Source: Epiperipatus broadwayi
Taxonomy: Eukaryota > Onychophora > Udeonychophora > Euonychophora > Peripatidae
Length of the DNA: 64,000 nt
NCBI GenBank assembly: GCA_028023455.1
Contig: JAQFVV010000185.1
Location: forward strand, 1,565,239-1,629,238
Direction: 5' to 3'
Positions within the stretch are counted from its first letter, which is position 1, and the number at the start of each line of letters is the position of its first letter. Positions 39,886 through 51,620 of the stretch are shown here, piece after piece. A program made the position numbers and the translations under genes. A model generated the notes under the pieces. The model had not been told where the DNA came from. It ran no database searches and was given only the letters and a program-made list of their open reading frames with translations.

Positions 39886-42325
39886 TGAAGTTTTGTAAAT
39901 CTGCATTTGCTTGTTATGATCCCAGAAGAGTCTGATGTTAATATAGATATCAAATATTTCAAATGAGTAAGATGATAATAGTTTGCTTTGATATACATTA
40001 TTATTTTTCCAAAAAGATCAATAATTCCTGTAGATAGCATTTCATGACAATTATTAAAATGTTTTATTTCTGACCTAATATAAATCTGTATACATGTGTA
40101 TTAATTTTATATAGCTAAAAAATTTGATGCTTGAGATATATAGATAATGTGCTCGTATTTGTAAATATGTGTGTACATATACTGTCCAAAAATGTAATCA
40201 AATAATCAAACAAGTGAAATAATTTTATCAATAAAAAAAACGCTTTTGTTTTCTCGAACTTATTTTTTTCTATGCCTCACTTTTTTGAACTTTAAACATT
40301 ATGATAAATGATTTTCTCAAATAGCATTGTGTTGAAAACTGAATCAACACTTTTTTTTTCAAGGAGATAAGAAGTGATGTAGCTTCTAGGGTGTTAGTGA
40401 TTCTGAACAAGTTTCAAGCACATTGTCAAACAGCAAGAAAGGTGAAGCAATTTTACCTTAAAAAGAAACACCTTCAGTGAAATAAAATAAAGAAAAAATA
40501 CAATAAAAAATAGTGAACAAAACAAAAAATGAAATAATTTATTTAACAAGTGCTGCTGAACATTGCTAGTTTGCAAACAACATGATTTATATATTGATTT
40601 GAAATGTATATATATATATATTTAAACAACAAATGTTATTGAACTGATTCTTTTAGCAGATATTTTAAAGCTACTCTAAAGATCACTATAATTTCAAAAA
40701 TGATTTGATTAAAAAATAAATTAAATTAAAAAAATAACTAGAAATTATGTGATTACATAATATAATTTTAATTATTTAGCTTCTTATAAATGTGATTAAA
40801 TAAACATGAGTATGCGTTATTATTGATTATGTTAGTCTTATTTAATTTGGAAAATGTTACGCTTTTACATATTCTCATCTCTGAACATTTATATATGTCA
40901 AAAATATGGTTTGAAGATAAATAAAACAATAATGATTATTTTAATTAACAGGTTTTTTTTATTGTTGTCGTAACTACAGATTGCAAAGACTGGTTACTTA
41001 TATGTAAGGTTTAGGAGCCATTATGTATTAAGGTAATTATAAAAAAAATATTCTAAATTAACAGGATGATTATTTTTTATTACTACAGTTATCACCATTA
41101 ATCCAAACATCTGATTTCAAAAACGTTTATTATCCAGACAAAATTACAAACTATTGTTTTGATTCAGTGTTTTAATTATTTGCATTATATTGACATTAGT
41201 AAAATAATTTTGTACAATAATAAAAAGTATTTTAAATTATACAAACTTTAGCTGCTAAAATTGATATTAATTTAGCATTTTATCAGCTTTTAGATTTATA
41301 ATAAAGCAAAAAATTTTAATGTTAACATTAAAAATGTATATATATATATAAAGCTTTGAAATCAAAGTCTTCATATTAATTGTAGGGTACCTGAGTTTTA
41401 TTTAATAAAAAAACCTTTAACTTTGTGGAAATCATTATTTTTTTAAAAAAATAGTAAAATGTTATCGTCAGTTCGAAATAGATTTTGTAAATTTTTGTTT
41501 AAATTACATTCAAAAGAGGATAATTGTTTTCAAAATATTTTTATTGGTGAAAAAATAACATGAATCTTTCATTGATAAGATTTCTTTTTGCCAAATATAG
41601 ATAAGTTAGCAAAACAGTTTGAATTTGGATAAATAACATTCTCATAGTATATGTATTTGGAAACTGAAATTTAGCTTTGGGTGATTCATCTGCCTAGAAT
41701 TTATGATAATTCTAAAGGGATTATATAAATCATAGCCTTTTAAATCCTAATTAATAATTTATTGGTAAATTATAAGTGTCAAAGACATAAAATGTTGCAA
41801 TTTCCATGAAGTTTATGCTAAATGTTGATAAAAAGGTGTATAAAAGTTTTTAAAAATCTTTGTATTTTTTATTTTTATGCATGTTACTAAAAGAAAGGTA
41901 AATTATAATTATAATTTTAAAATTGAGAACTTGAAATAAATTGCATTAAGAGGATTTGTGTTATCATTTAGTCATAGTAATCCATTTAATTATTTTGTAT
42001 ACCTGAACAAATTTACTATCATTTTGATATTCTGCTATATTGCTACTGAGTTAGTTAATATCAGGAGTTATTTTAAAATTTTCTATAGTATAAAATTTTC
42101 CAAACAATGTTGGATACTAACTAAATAAAAAAAAAAATCAAATTATTTCATTTTAAATGATTTCACAATTATTTAAGTCATTTTGATCATGGTTGACTTA
42201 ACAGAGAAATGAGAAAAATTCTAGAATAGATTTTACAGAAAGTAAATATTGTAGTTTTGTGATGATGCTATAGCTATTCCATTATTTTGTTTGAAGAATT
42301 CTGTGTTGTATTACAGATATGTTGC
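39886..42325. other. AT-rich stretch, no gene recognised
   Basis: No coding sequence. The minus-strand frame at 40394-40576 is an AT-rich hydrophobic artefact. Confidence 0.55.
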
Positions 42326-42329
42326 TGTT

Positions 42330-43080
42330 ATGCAGAATGTTAATACATCCAATATACTATCAATAGGAATAGTTGTTCCTATTTGTAAGCTATTATTATC
42401 ATTTAACACAGAATTATTCCAACAAAATAAAGGAATGGCTATAGGAGCCCTTCATTAGCAACATTTACACAAAAAAATTAAAGCCACATTTATAAATATT
42501 ATTCCTCATCTACTTAAAGTTTGTTCTTACTGTGTTGATTATGCATTAGTTGCACGGAGACATTGTAAAGCACATTTAGAAGCATTCTTGGCACACATCA
42601 ACTACTTATCTCTCTTCAATTAAATTCACAGTAGAATCAAAAAATAACAAATTTGACATTCTTAGATATTCTTGTGACAAGATTTTTTCATGGCAAAATC
42701 AAAATCATAAATTACACAAAACCTAATATACCCAAGAAAATATTCCAACATATACACATTATAAAACAAGAAGTTAAGCTAGTATTATGATTCAGATCAA
42801 AAGTTTATTCAGGAATCAGTGATTTGGAAAAAAAAGATCTATATTGTATAAACTTAAAGGAAAAATAATTAGCCATCATCTGTCATCAAAAAAACCTTAA
42901 ATAGATAACAAAGAGAAAGCCTAAAAGAAAAAAAACAATTATTGGTGGTGTATGTATTCATGTCAGAAATATCAGACAAACTAAAAAATCAGTCAATATA
43001 ACATCAAAACATTTTCCAGAGTCACATCACACATTGAAAAACCTAAATGTTAAATGGTGAAAATAAAAACAGCATGTATA
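42330..43080 (+). pseudogene. Penelope-like element RT remnant (PLE-C)
   Basis: LLLSFNTELFQQNKGMAIGA near 42390-42450 matches the F.Q..G.AMGSP motif of PLE reverse transcriptases. CSYCVDYALVARRH near 42519-42560 aligns with the catalytic RYVDD box, with the second Asp changed to Tyr. HLEAFLAHINYL, then text resembling IKFT.E and LDI, then a K-P-IPK-IF block follow, and SGISDLEKKDLY lies near 42812. There are multiple stops, and no GIY-YIG domain is recognisable downstream. The same RT type is better preserved at 55.9 kb. Confidence 0.65.
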
Positions 43081-43404
43081 AAATATCATGAGAAAATGGG
43101 AAAATGTATATTGTTGAGATCATTCACCCCAATGAAAAACAATTAAAAGAGTATAATTAAAAAAAAAAAACATATTTCAAATGACAGACCATACCAATGA
43201 ACAGGTCTTCCTTTGGAAAATATAAAAATATTGGTTAGAAAAAAAGATATAAAATAAAATTTAAAAAATTTGCTCTCATGGTAATGGCATAACCTCATAA
43301 GTCTGTAAGGAAGCTACTAATTAACCCATTCTCTTAGAACAAAGTGAAGAAATTGGGAGAACTGTCATATATACATGTGTGAAATTGCTGCTGGCTGTTT
43401 CCTC

Positions 43405-43500
43405 TAGCAGAATGGCTCAGTAGGTCAGAGTGCTATCTTAAATTCAATATTCAAAATTAAAAGATACATGTTCAATTCCTATCCTAATAATGGCACTGTT
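43405..43500 (+). mobile_element. tRNA-derived SINE fragment
   Basis: GCAGAATGGCTCAGTAGGTC (A-box-like TGGCTCAGTAGG at 43413-43424), followed 46 bases on by GTTCAATTCC (B box, 43470-43479). This is the internal pol III promoter layout of tRNA-derived SINEs. The spacing is within the functional range but no tRNA fold is preserved. The tail after 43480 is not recognised. Confidence 0.65.
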
Positions 43501-43615
43501 CTGACTAACAGTACCTAAAAGATGATGTAGAATACTACAACTAGAAACATGTTATACACTAAAAATAGTCAAAGTAAGAATCATAGATCACATGACCCTA
43601 TACCATTAAGCTTGT

Positions 43616-43985
43616 CAGTTATAAACAATGAGGATTGCCAATTCCTCAACAAGCTTTGTGATAAATGCTTAGCTAGAGAAAGCATTTAAAATATCTCTGT
43701 CAAGACCCCCCCAAACATCTGACCATCGTTTCATGCTCTGGCACTCCTCAGAGAGAGGCTAGGGCAGGTTTAGACACTAGATCTAAAAACACTAACCCAA
43801 AACCAAGTATTAACGAAAAGTTATGTATTGAGTGGAAAATCTGAAATTTTCAGACACTTTCATGTTTTTACACTCAGTTATCCAATTCAAATAGTTATAT
43901 GGGGCTGAGAGATCTTCAGCCATACCACACATTAGTAGTCTTAGCAATATAACATTGCAATCCTCATTGTTCATGTTATACACTA
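43616..43985 (+). mobile_element. F3 repeat, copy 4, with 15-bp terminal inverted repeat
   Basis: AACAATGAGGATTGC at 43624-43638 is exactly complementary to GCAATCCTCATTGTT at 43957-43971. The interior contains TAGACACTAGATCTAAAAAC and a segment around TCTGAAATTTTCAGA, shared with the 24-25 kb copies. About 350 bp, no coding. The arrangement suggests a MITE-type element, though the 24-kb copies do not show the same clean termini. Confidence 0.65.
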
Positions 43986-45297
43986 ATCTATGTGCTATTA
44001 GTAATATTTGAATGTATTTTTAATGTTTCGATAAAATTTAAATTTTTTAAAGATACAATATTTAATATTAGATAATGAAAATATCCATTATTATTACTGA
44101 ATTGCTGCAATAATGAACCTTCAATCATCACTGAGCATATAAATGTTTCAAGAATAAAAAAGAATTGTAATTTAAAATACTAAAAATACAAATGTCATCA
44201 CTGGATAAAGAAAAGATAGCAGCTTCTAATGAAAACATTAACTATATTAATGAAAAAAGCATTACATTGTTTGAGCTCACATTCCAGATTTTATACTTTT
44301 ATATACACATGAAAGAAATTATGAAAAATTCCAGTAATAATCTTGTGCAATGAGTAGTTATGTATTCAAACTCATTTAAAAAATTTAGGGAAAAATAATT
44401 TTAAACATGTGGATATTTTTGTGTTAAAATTATATCATTCCGGAACACTGATTCAGATAGCAGTGCCTTCATCTGTACCAATTATCAATAAAAATAATAT
44501 TTTTAAAAACTGCTATTTTGATAATTCTTTATAGAGATAAATAATTTTTGGAATAAAACATTTAACAAAAGTATGTCTTCTTACTTGTAATTTCACTAAA
44601 TAAGTTGATAAAAATGACAAAAACATGACTAGTGCTTATTGTCAAGGTTTGACTTTTCTATATACTTAAGCCAGAATCCATAATAAATTGGCTTCCAAAT
44701 ATGCTATTCTTTTCTCAGGTAAATATACAGAAATTAAAACAAAAATAAATAGATGTTGACTGTGATTGCAATTAAAAATAAACAGTCAAGGAAATTGTTT
44801 ATATTATTAAAAAGTCAACCTATTGGTGAAAAAGTGTATATATTTCAGTAGATTTTGTTAAAACATTATTTTGTCAAGTATAATGAAATTTACTTAAGTT
44901 GTTTTTTACACTGGTAACACATTTTTTATTTATTTTTTAAAATCTTATCCAACTCATAGATATAAATATTGAAACTTAAAAAAAACTATAAGTTAATTGA
45001 TCAGCTACCCTATAATTATATATTAAACCAAATGATCACATCTTTAAAGGAATGGCAATGACTCTATATAATCCAGGCCAACAAATTATTCACAAGTAGA
45101 TTTCAGTTAGGTCAAACAAATATAAAAAAATGATAATTTCAGTTGTTTTAATTTTAACAAAAGTAATTGCGGTCTATATATAAATCACACTTAAATCTTA
45201 GGTTTGGGCATAAAAATATAGACTTTATAATCATGATGTTTTTGTTTATTTTCTATTATTCAGAAATTAAGTAATAAAAAAAACATTGAACAACTCG
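43986..45297. other. AT-rich stretch, no gene recognised
   Basis: Nothing identifiable. Confidence 0.55.
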
Positions 45298-45377
45298 TTT
45301 AAATTTATATATATATATGCGCTTATGATTTTAATGATTTAAATTTATATATATATATGCGCTTATGATTTTAATGA
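45298..45377. repeat. perfect 40-bp tandem duplication
   Basis: Two adjacent identical 40-bp units (45298-45337 and 45338-45377), each with a TA run followed by GCGCTTATGATTTTAATGA. The absence of differences implies a recent event. Confidence 0.9.
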
Positions 45378-45799
45378 ACACATAAATACATTTATTAGAG
45401 AGTATTTGAACAGAGACTTTTAAGATTTTTTCAGTCATCCCTATTAATTATATCTAAACTTTAAATATATACATTATATTTGTATTCAACTATCAAATAT
45501 ATAACATTACAAATATAAATCTTTTTCATGGAACAAATAGAATCTATTGTCAAAATAATTTACAAACGAGATCCACAAAGAATTATTTATAAATAACACC
45601 CATCTTGTGTTATATTAATAGCAAACTATTTTATCTGATAAAAATGATCCAACAGTAATGTTACACTTATATAACAAAAAGTGAATGTTATTTACAGATT
45701 TATTTATCAATGATTATTTGTGAATCTGGCTTTTCAAATTATTTGTTTTGTTTTATTTTCTAGTTTTCTTATTTATTGTATATTTTTTCTCTGTTTTAT

Positions 45800-45915
45800 A
45801 GAACCTTGATAAAGTCCACATCATTATTTGAAAAAATGGACGAAACGTTGGCTATTTATATTTATATTTATTAGTGAAGTTATATATTGTATATCAATAA
45901 AATTTTGAAAAGAAA
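45800..45915 (+). mobile_element. isolated PLE 3'-end fragment
   Basis: CTTGATAAA, stem GTCCA (45814-45818), loop, stem TGGAC (45837-45841), then GAAACGTTGG. This is the same order as the motif ending the PLE-A and PLE-B copies. An AATAAAA signal follows near 45896. It lies about 50 bp outside the PLE-B palindrome and differs in sequence, so it is a separate, older element end. Upstream text gives no recognisable ORF. Confidence 0.5.
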
Positions 45916-46033
45916 GTCTCTCCGTAGTTTTTGACTTGATAATGTACTTGGATTTATGTGTTTTATTGCACTATAAATTCATCTATACTCCTTCAACACT
46001 TTAAGCAAATAACTTTATTTATATATTTTACAG

Positions 46034-46061
46034 TTTCGACTGTACTAGCAGTCTTCATCAG
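46034..46061 (-). ncRNA. hammerhead-like stem-loop, PLE-B left 3' end
   Basis: The minus strand reads CTGATGAA, GACTG, CTAGTA, CAGTC, GAAA. It is identical to the right copy motif at 48823-48850. Confidence 0.5.
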
Positions 46062-47237
46062 AACTACAACATAAAAAATTAGACAAATATTATATCAATA
46101 CAACCAAAATTATTATTCTTCATATTTCCATATAAAAGTAAAATAAAACAAAATAATATAAAGCAAAAACAACTCAATCCAAACCCTTTCAACCAAAAAC
46201 CTCCCAAATCTTTCAAAAACCCAACACATAAAAATTAAACTACAAAAAATATAATATTAAAATATATATATAATAATAATAACAAACTAATAATAAAAAA
46301 TAACAATAAAAATAAAAATTACAATAAAAATAAAAAATAACAAAACATTTTAAAATCATTTTTAAATTATTCTTCAAATTGACAAACAAATAAATGTATT
46401 AAAACAATTCAAATTTTATCATCAAACCATTAAAAACAAAACCCTTAAAACCCATTAAACCAATAATCTAAAATTTAATATCAAAAATTATCATTTTTAT
46501 CATAACTAATTACATATATAAGACCAAAAACCCAAATACCCAAAAAACAAAAATTAAAATTAAAATTAAAAAATAAACTTAAAAATAAAAAATTAAAAAT
46601 TAAAAAATTAAAAAGTAAAAAAATAAAAAAAATATTAAAAATCAAAAAATTAAAAATCAAAAAACAAAAAACAAAATATTAAAAATCAATAAACAAAATA
46701 TTAAAAATCATATACCAATATTCTAATAAAATCAAAAAACAAAATATTAAAACTCAAAAACCAATATACTAAAATAATTTCCCCCCTTTTTTTTATATAC
46801 ACTCCCATTTCCACACTACTTACTTCATTCTACACCTTCATACCTTCCCCTTAATTCCCTTCCTCATATATATCCTAATACTCCCTACCATTTTTTCCTA
46901 TTTAACTACCATCTTACAATATTTAATATCAATACAAACTTAACTATGTTACCTTAACATTCCTTCTACCTTCACCTTTCCACCATCTTTTTTTATTAAC
47001 CACTTCCCAACTTCCTCTCTTTTCCCATCAACTAACTCCCCTATTAACCACTTCTACTACTAAATTACTTTAACTTTTAATTCTTTATTAACCACTTCTC
47101 AACTTCCTTCTCTTTCCCCATCACCTAGCTCCCTCTATTACCCACTTCTATTATTTAATTACCCCAAACTTAAATTCTTTACCCTATCAACCTTTATATT
47201 TCCCCTCACTTATTCTAAACTTTCTTACTATTTAATT

Positions 47238-47484
47238 TCACACTACCAAAGTCCTTATCCCTTTCTCTCTATTAATACTAGGCCTTATCCTCTCAATTAA
47301 CAATGACTCTCTTATCTTCCTGTCCCTTCTACTATTTGCAAAACTAATCATTTTTATACTTTCCTTCTCCAAATCATGCCCTGTCTCCATCATATGCACA
47401 AATACTGGTGAACTTTTTTCATATCTATGCTGCCTTAACCTTGTATATATAGAGTTCTTTGTCTCACCCACATAGTTATTTCTC
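47238..47484 (-). pseudogene. GIY-YIG endonuclease C-terminal fragment, PLE-B left copy
   Basis: The translation reads NNYVGETKNSIYTRLRQHRY, VFVHMMETGHDLEKESI, RRDRKIRESLLIERIRPS and ends in GIRTLVV. YVGET is the YIG motif, RLRQH the conserved Arg/His segment, and RKIRESLLI the conserved Glu segment. The first half of the domain, including GIY, is missing because the element is truncated just upstream of YVGET. It cannot be catalytically complete. Confidence 0.85.
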
Positions 47485-47645
47485 CATATGATGGAGACAG
47501 GGCATGATTTGGAGAAGGAAAGTATAAAAATGATTAGTTTTGCAAATAGTAGAAGGGACAGGAAGATAAGAGAGCATTGTTAATTGAGAGGATAAGGCCT
47601 AGTATTAATAGAGAGAAAGGGATAAGGACTTTGGTAGTGTGAAAT
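47485..47645 (+). pseudogene. GIY-YIG C-terminal remnant, PLE-B right copy
   Basis: HMMETGHDLEKESIKMISFA and RRDRKIRE match the left copy. The T present in the left copy's GAGAGTCATTG is missing here (GAGAGCATTG near 47570), shifting the frame into an early stop. The YVGET motif lies outside this copy. Confidence 0.8.
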
Positions 47646-48822
47646 TAAATAGTAAGAAAGTTTAGAATAAGTGAGGGGAAATATAAAGGTTGATAGGGTA
47701 AATAATTAAAGTTTGGGGTAATTAAATAATAGAAGTGGGTAATAGAGGGAGCTAGGTGATGGGGAAAGAGAAGGAAGTTGAGAAGTGGTTAATAAAGAAT
47801 TAAAAGTTAAAGTAATTTAGTAGTAGAAGTGGTTAATAGGGGGAGTTAGTTGATGGGAAAAGAGAGGAAGTTGGGAAGTGGTTAATAAAAAAAGATGGTG
47901 GAAAGGTGAAGGTAGAAGGAATGTTAAGGTAACATAGTTAAGTTTGTATTGATATTAAATATTGTAAGATGGTAGTTAAATAGGAAAAAATGGTAGGGAG
48001 TATTAGGATATATATGAGGAAGGGAATTAAGGGGAAGGTATGAAGGTGTAGAATGAAGTAAGTAGTGTGGAAATGGGAGTGTATATAAAAAAAGGGGGGA
48101 AATTATTTTAGTATATTGGTTTTTGAGTTTTAATATTTTGTTTTTTGATTTTATTAGAATATTGGTATATGATTTTTAATATTTTGTTTATTGATTTTTA
48201 ATATTTTGTTTTTTGTTTTTTGATTTTTAATTTTTTGATTTTTAATATTTTTATTTTTAATTTTTTATTTTTTAATTTTTTAATTTTTAATTTTTTATTT
48301 TTAAGTTTATTTTTTAATTTTAATTTTAATTTTTGTTTTTTGGGTATTTGGGTTTTTGGTCTTATATATGTAATTAGTTATGATAAAAATGATAATTTTT
48401 GATATTAAATTTTAGATTATTGGTTTAATGGGTTTTAAGGGTTTTGTTTTTAATGGTTTGATGATAAAATTTGAATTGTTTTAATACATTTATTTGTTTG
48501 TCAATTTGAAGAATAATTTAAAAATGATTTTAAAATGTTTTGTTATTTTTTATTTTTATTGTTATTTTTTATTTTTATTGTTATTTTTTATTATTAGTTT
48601 GTTATTATTATTATATATATATTTTAATATTATATTTTTTGTAGTTTAATTTTTATGTGTTGGGTTTTTGAAAGATTTGGGAGGTTTTTGGTTGAAAGGG
48701 TTTGGATTGAGTTGTTTTTGCTTTATATTATTTTGTTTTATTTTACTTTTATATGGAAATATGAAGAATAATAATTTTGGTTGTATTGATATAATATTTG
48801 TCTAATTTTTTATGTTGTAGTT

Positions 48823-48851
48823 CTGATGAAGACTGCTAGTACAGTCGAAAC
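48823..48851 (+). ncRNA. hammerhead-like stem-loop, PLE-B right 3' end
   Basis: CTGATGA A, stem GACTG, loop CTAGTA, stem CAGTC, GAAAC. Both invariant hammerhead boxes (CUGAUGA and GAAA) are exact, with one extra A between box and stem. The strand carrying the cleavage site is not clear: GAAAC is followed by TGTA, which would leave a minimal stem III. Confidence 0.5.
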
Positions 48852-48924
48852 TGTAAAATATATAAATAAAGTTATTTGCTTAAAGTGTTGAAGGAGTATA
48901 GATGAATTTATAGTGCAATAAAAA

Positions 48925-51423
48925 AAGAAGCAAAATATAGAGGGAGAAAGAAGAAATGGAGAAGAATTATATGTGAAATTTATGTGTTTTGTGATATATA
49001 TATATATAATTAAAATTATTACATTAATCTTAAGAAAGATAACTTCAAAGCTTCAACACTTTCAAGAAGTCATGACAATAATACTAATAAGATATTAAGC
49101 TCCAAATTCAGGTGAATGGTAATTATGTTGCCCTTCATTATTAATTGAACACTACTAAAATCCAGTCACTAAATAATTTTTTTTTGGATTTATATTTTCT
49201 ACCACAACAATATAAAGTCATTAAATCTGACAAAAGTTAATAACGATGATAACAACAAGCAGTTTATAATAAATTAGAAAACAAAAAATGATGGAGTGGT
49301 GTCACAATACATGAACCTTGAACTGCTAAATTTACTATTCAACTACTGGACATGGAAATGCAAGGTAATTAATATTTCATGCAGTCAAACAGTTTTTAAT
49401 AAATCACTCAAACTACATCTTTATGCTATGAATAAAACATATATTTGTCTCTTTCTAACCAAAATTATGTGGAATTGTTTGTATCTTTTAAATAGTTAAT
49501 TACATTAAACTGTCTAAAATAAAATATTAATAATATCTACCATTTATAAAATATTTAAGAATAAATGATTTTAATGAAATAAAATTACATTCTATCTACA
49601 CATTCATTCTTTAATTATTTTTTAAATTTTTTTTATAAAAACTTTAATGTTGTTTTTTGTTTTTACTAATAATTTTCTCACTCAAAAACAAAGAAATAAA
49701 AAAATAATTACATATAAATATTTTATTATCACTCTTTCAAAATTTATTATATATAAACAAAAAAAAACATTTCAATTATGCATGCTTATTGCTTTTTTTC
49801 CCTATTTCTAAAGTTATTTATAAGTTTAACAAAAAAAAATGTAACTATACTTATATGCAAAAATAGTTTGAAACCAAATTGCTGATATTAGAACATGCTT
49901 TATGTTTAACTAAACTAAATTTTGCTTTAAAGTTTAATTATGAGTTAGAGTGTAAATTGAAAAGGTTGCATAATGTATAAAATTGGTATCATACTTCATT
50001 TTTAAAGTCACATGAGGGAAGAAGTGATTCTTTAAATTATAGCTTTCAATGTTTTAATAATTGTTTTCAAGCATGGAGAATTACTTTGTAATAGTTATTT
50101 CAGATGGCAAGTGCTAAACAATTACTTTCCTTAATTCAAATTTTGACCTGTTCAATTTTGAACAGTGACAGTGTAATGACATTCTGGGGACCTAAAGTTA
50201 CTCTATGAAAATGCAAACTTCTGTTTTTTGCACATCATATGACTTTCAGAGCAACAAATCATTTGCTTATTTTTAAATCAATTACATTGTAAAATAATAT
50301 GTTATATTTAGAAAAAAAGTTGATAACTTAGTTTTTAGTGAAAAGATAACAATCCATTAATATATTTTAATATAAGTTACTCAAGGTCTCCACATAATTT
50401 TTAAAATATTCTTTTGAAGACTAAACTTCTTAGAATAAATGAAAATCATAAATTGTGAATTTAGACCAGGGATCAGTTAGTGAAGATTTATTGAGTTTAA
50501 ACTGCTGCAAAAAAGAAAAATTTAATTTTTACATATGGTAAGAGGTCTTGACCAAACTTTATAATGGTAAACATTTTATACTGACTATATAACACAAAAT
50601 TTTCTCATAAATTCAAATGCTGAAACAACAATAAATATTAAATAATATGCCATTTCAAATATTTCTTAACAAAATATGGGTAAACTATATTTATAACATT
50701 TTATAGCATAATAAACATATCACATCTAAATGAAAATAATGCATTGTACTTTAAAATCATGGGTTAAAGAATTTGCTTAATTAAAATTTACTCAGTCAAA
50801 AAATGGATTTTATATTCTCAGCTATTTTAATCTTAAGTATAAAATTAACATTAAGCTATATGTATATTATATATTTTTTTTAAATAAAAAATAATGTTAT
50901 ATACACAAAAATGTGAATTAACTTTTATTATAATCTAGCATTTCAATATTGATTAAATATGAGTAACATCAGATCTATGACAAAAGTTATGTAATTGTAA
51001 ATTTTTGCACTAAATTTCTAGATTTCAACAAAAGAAGAGATTGTAGTTTGGTATAGATATTGTTCTACATTTCACTTGTAAATTTATTATGATATGATTA
51101 TTTATATGTTGATAGAGTTTTATTGATTTTTACTTTGATAATAAAATATTTGATTTTCTAAAGTTTTGCTACATATAACATTTTAACTATTATAATAATA
51201 ATAATATAAACTAAAATATTTTATTTTTTATTAAATAATACTAAGTTATACTAATTACCACTTTACTAATTTTTTTCTGAAAATTTTATTTATGCACTTG
51301 CTAATGTATTAATTCCATAAGTTTATAAAGAAAGAAAAAAAAATTCCATTTTATGAATTTGTATGTAATTACATCTGTTATTAAATTTTCTTCTGATATT
51401 GCACTGAATTTATATCATAAATT
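48925..51423. other. AT-rich stretch, no gene recognised
   Basis: 48925-48990 is the asymmetric tail and direct repeat of the PLE-B insertion. The rest shows no coding sequence; the 49296-49499 frame has no domain. Confidence 0.55.
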
Positions 51424-51620
51424 TTAGATGTAATTAGTGGGGATTTGAATGCAGACTTTTAAGCTTCCTACAGCTATCCCCTCCATCTTATATAACTGAT
51501 ACACATGACCATGTACATGTGAAAAAGTTAAAAAATCTCCAATATATGTATTTTGTGCTGAATCAGCACTCACCAGTTGGTCCATCTCATGATGTGGTTC
51601 ACATATATAATCAGTGCTCA
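51424..51620 (+). repeat. family R1, plus copy
   Basis: From GTAATTAGTGGGGATTTGAA through TTTTGTGCTGAATCAGCACT to CCAGTTGGTCCATC. It contains the short inverted repeat TGCTGAATCAGCA. Collinear with 39690-39885 (inverted) and 58523-58670. Confidence 0.8.

Larger units (their letters stand above)
45961..47484 (-). mobile_element. PLE-B left copy (minus), head-to-head with right copy
   Basis: The minus strand carries, from 5' to 3': a GIY-YIG nuclease end starting at the YVGET motif, a stop at 47238, about 1.1 kb of 3' untranslated DNA with almost no C on the sense strand, and a terminal hammerhead-like stem-loop at 46034-46061. Positions 45961-47396 are the inverted copy of 47485-48924. 47397-47484 is an 88-bp 5' extension present only in this copy and acts as the palindrome spacer. 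Confidence 0.85.
47485..48924 (+). mobile_element. PLE-B right copy (plus)
   Basis: Inverted partner of the left copy, starting at CATATGATGGAGACAGGGCA and ending after TAGTGCAAT. It carries the end of the nuclease frame, the C-depleted 3' region (about 47640-48780), and the terminal stem-loop followed by AATAAAG. Divergence from the left arm is a small number of substitutions and indels over 1.44 kb, so both arms are of one age. Confidence 0.85.
45952..48990. repeat. 13-bp direct repeat flanking the PLE-B palindrome
   Basis: ATTTATGTGTTTT occurs at 45952-45964, where the left arm begins, and again at 48978-48990, about 53 bp beyond the right arm end. It is a candidate target-site duplication for the whole inverted pair. 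The last four T of the left copy overlap the palindrome edge, and AT-rich composition makes chance matches more likely than usual. Confidence 0.5.

Noticed and set aside
39666-40040. 124-codon minus-strand frame
   Set aside because: Its C-terminal half is family R1 repeat and the rest has no domain; most likely chance.
48220-48402. Phe/Leu/Ile/Asn-rich frame
   Set aside because: Low-complexity translation of the T-rich, C-free PLE-B 3' region.
45961-48924. Palindrome as an assembly artefact
   Set aside because: The arms differ at several positions, including a frameshifting single-base indel, and the spacer is extra element sequence, so a simple mirrored duplication of reads is unlikely; not excluded without reads.
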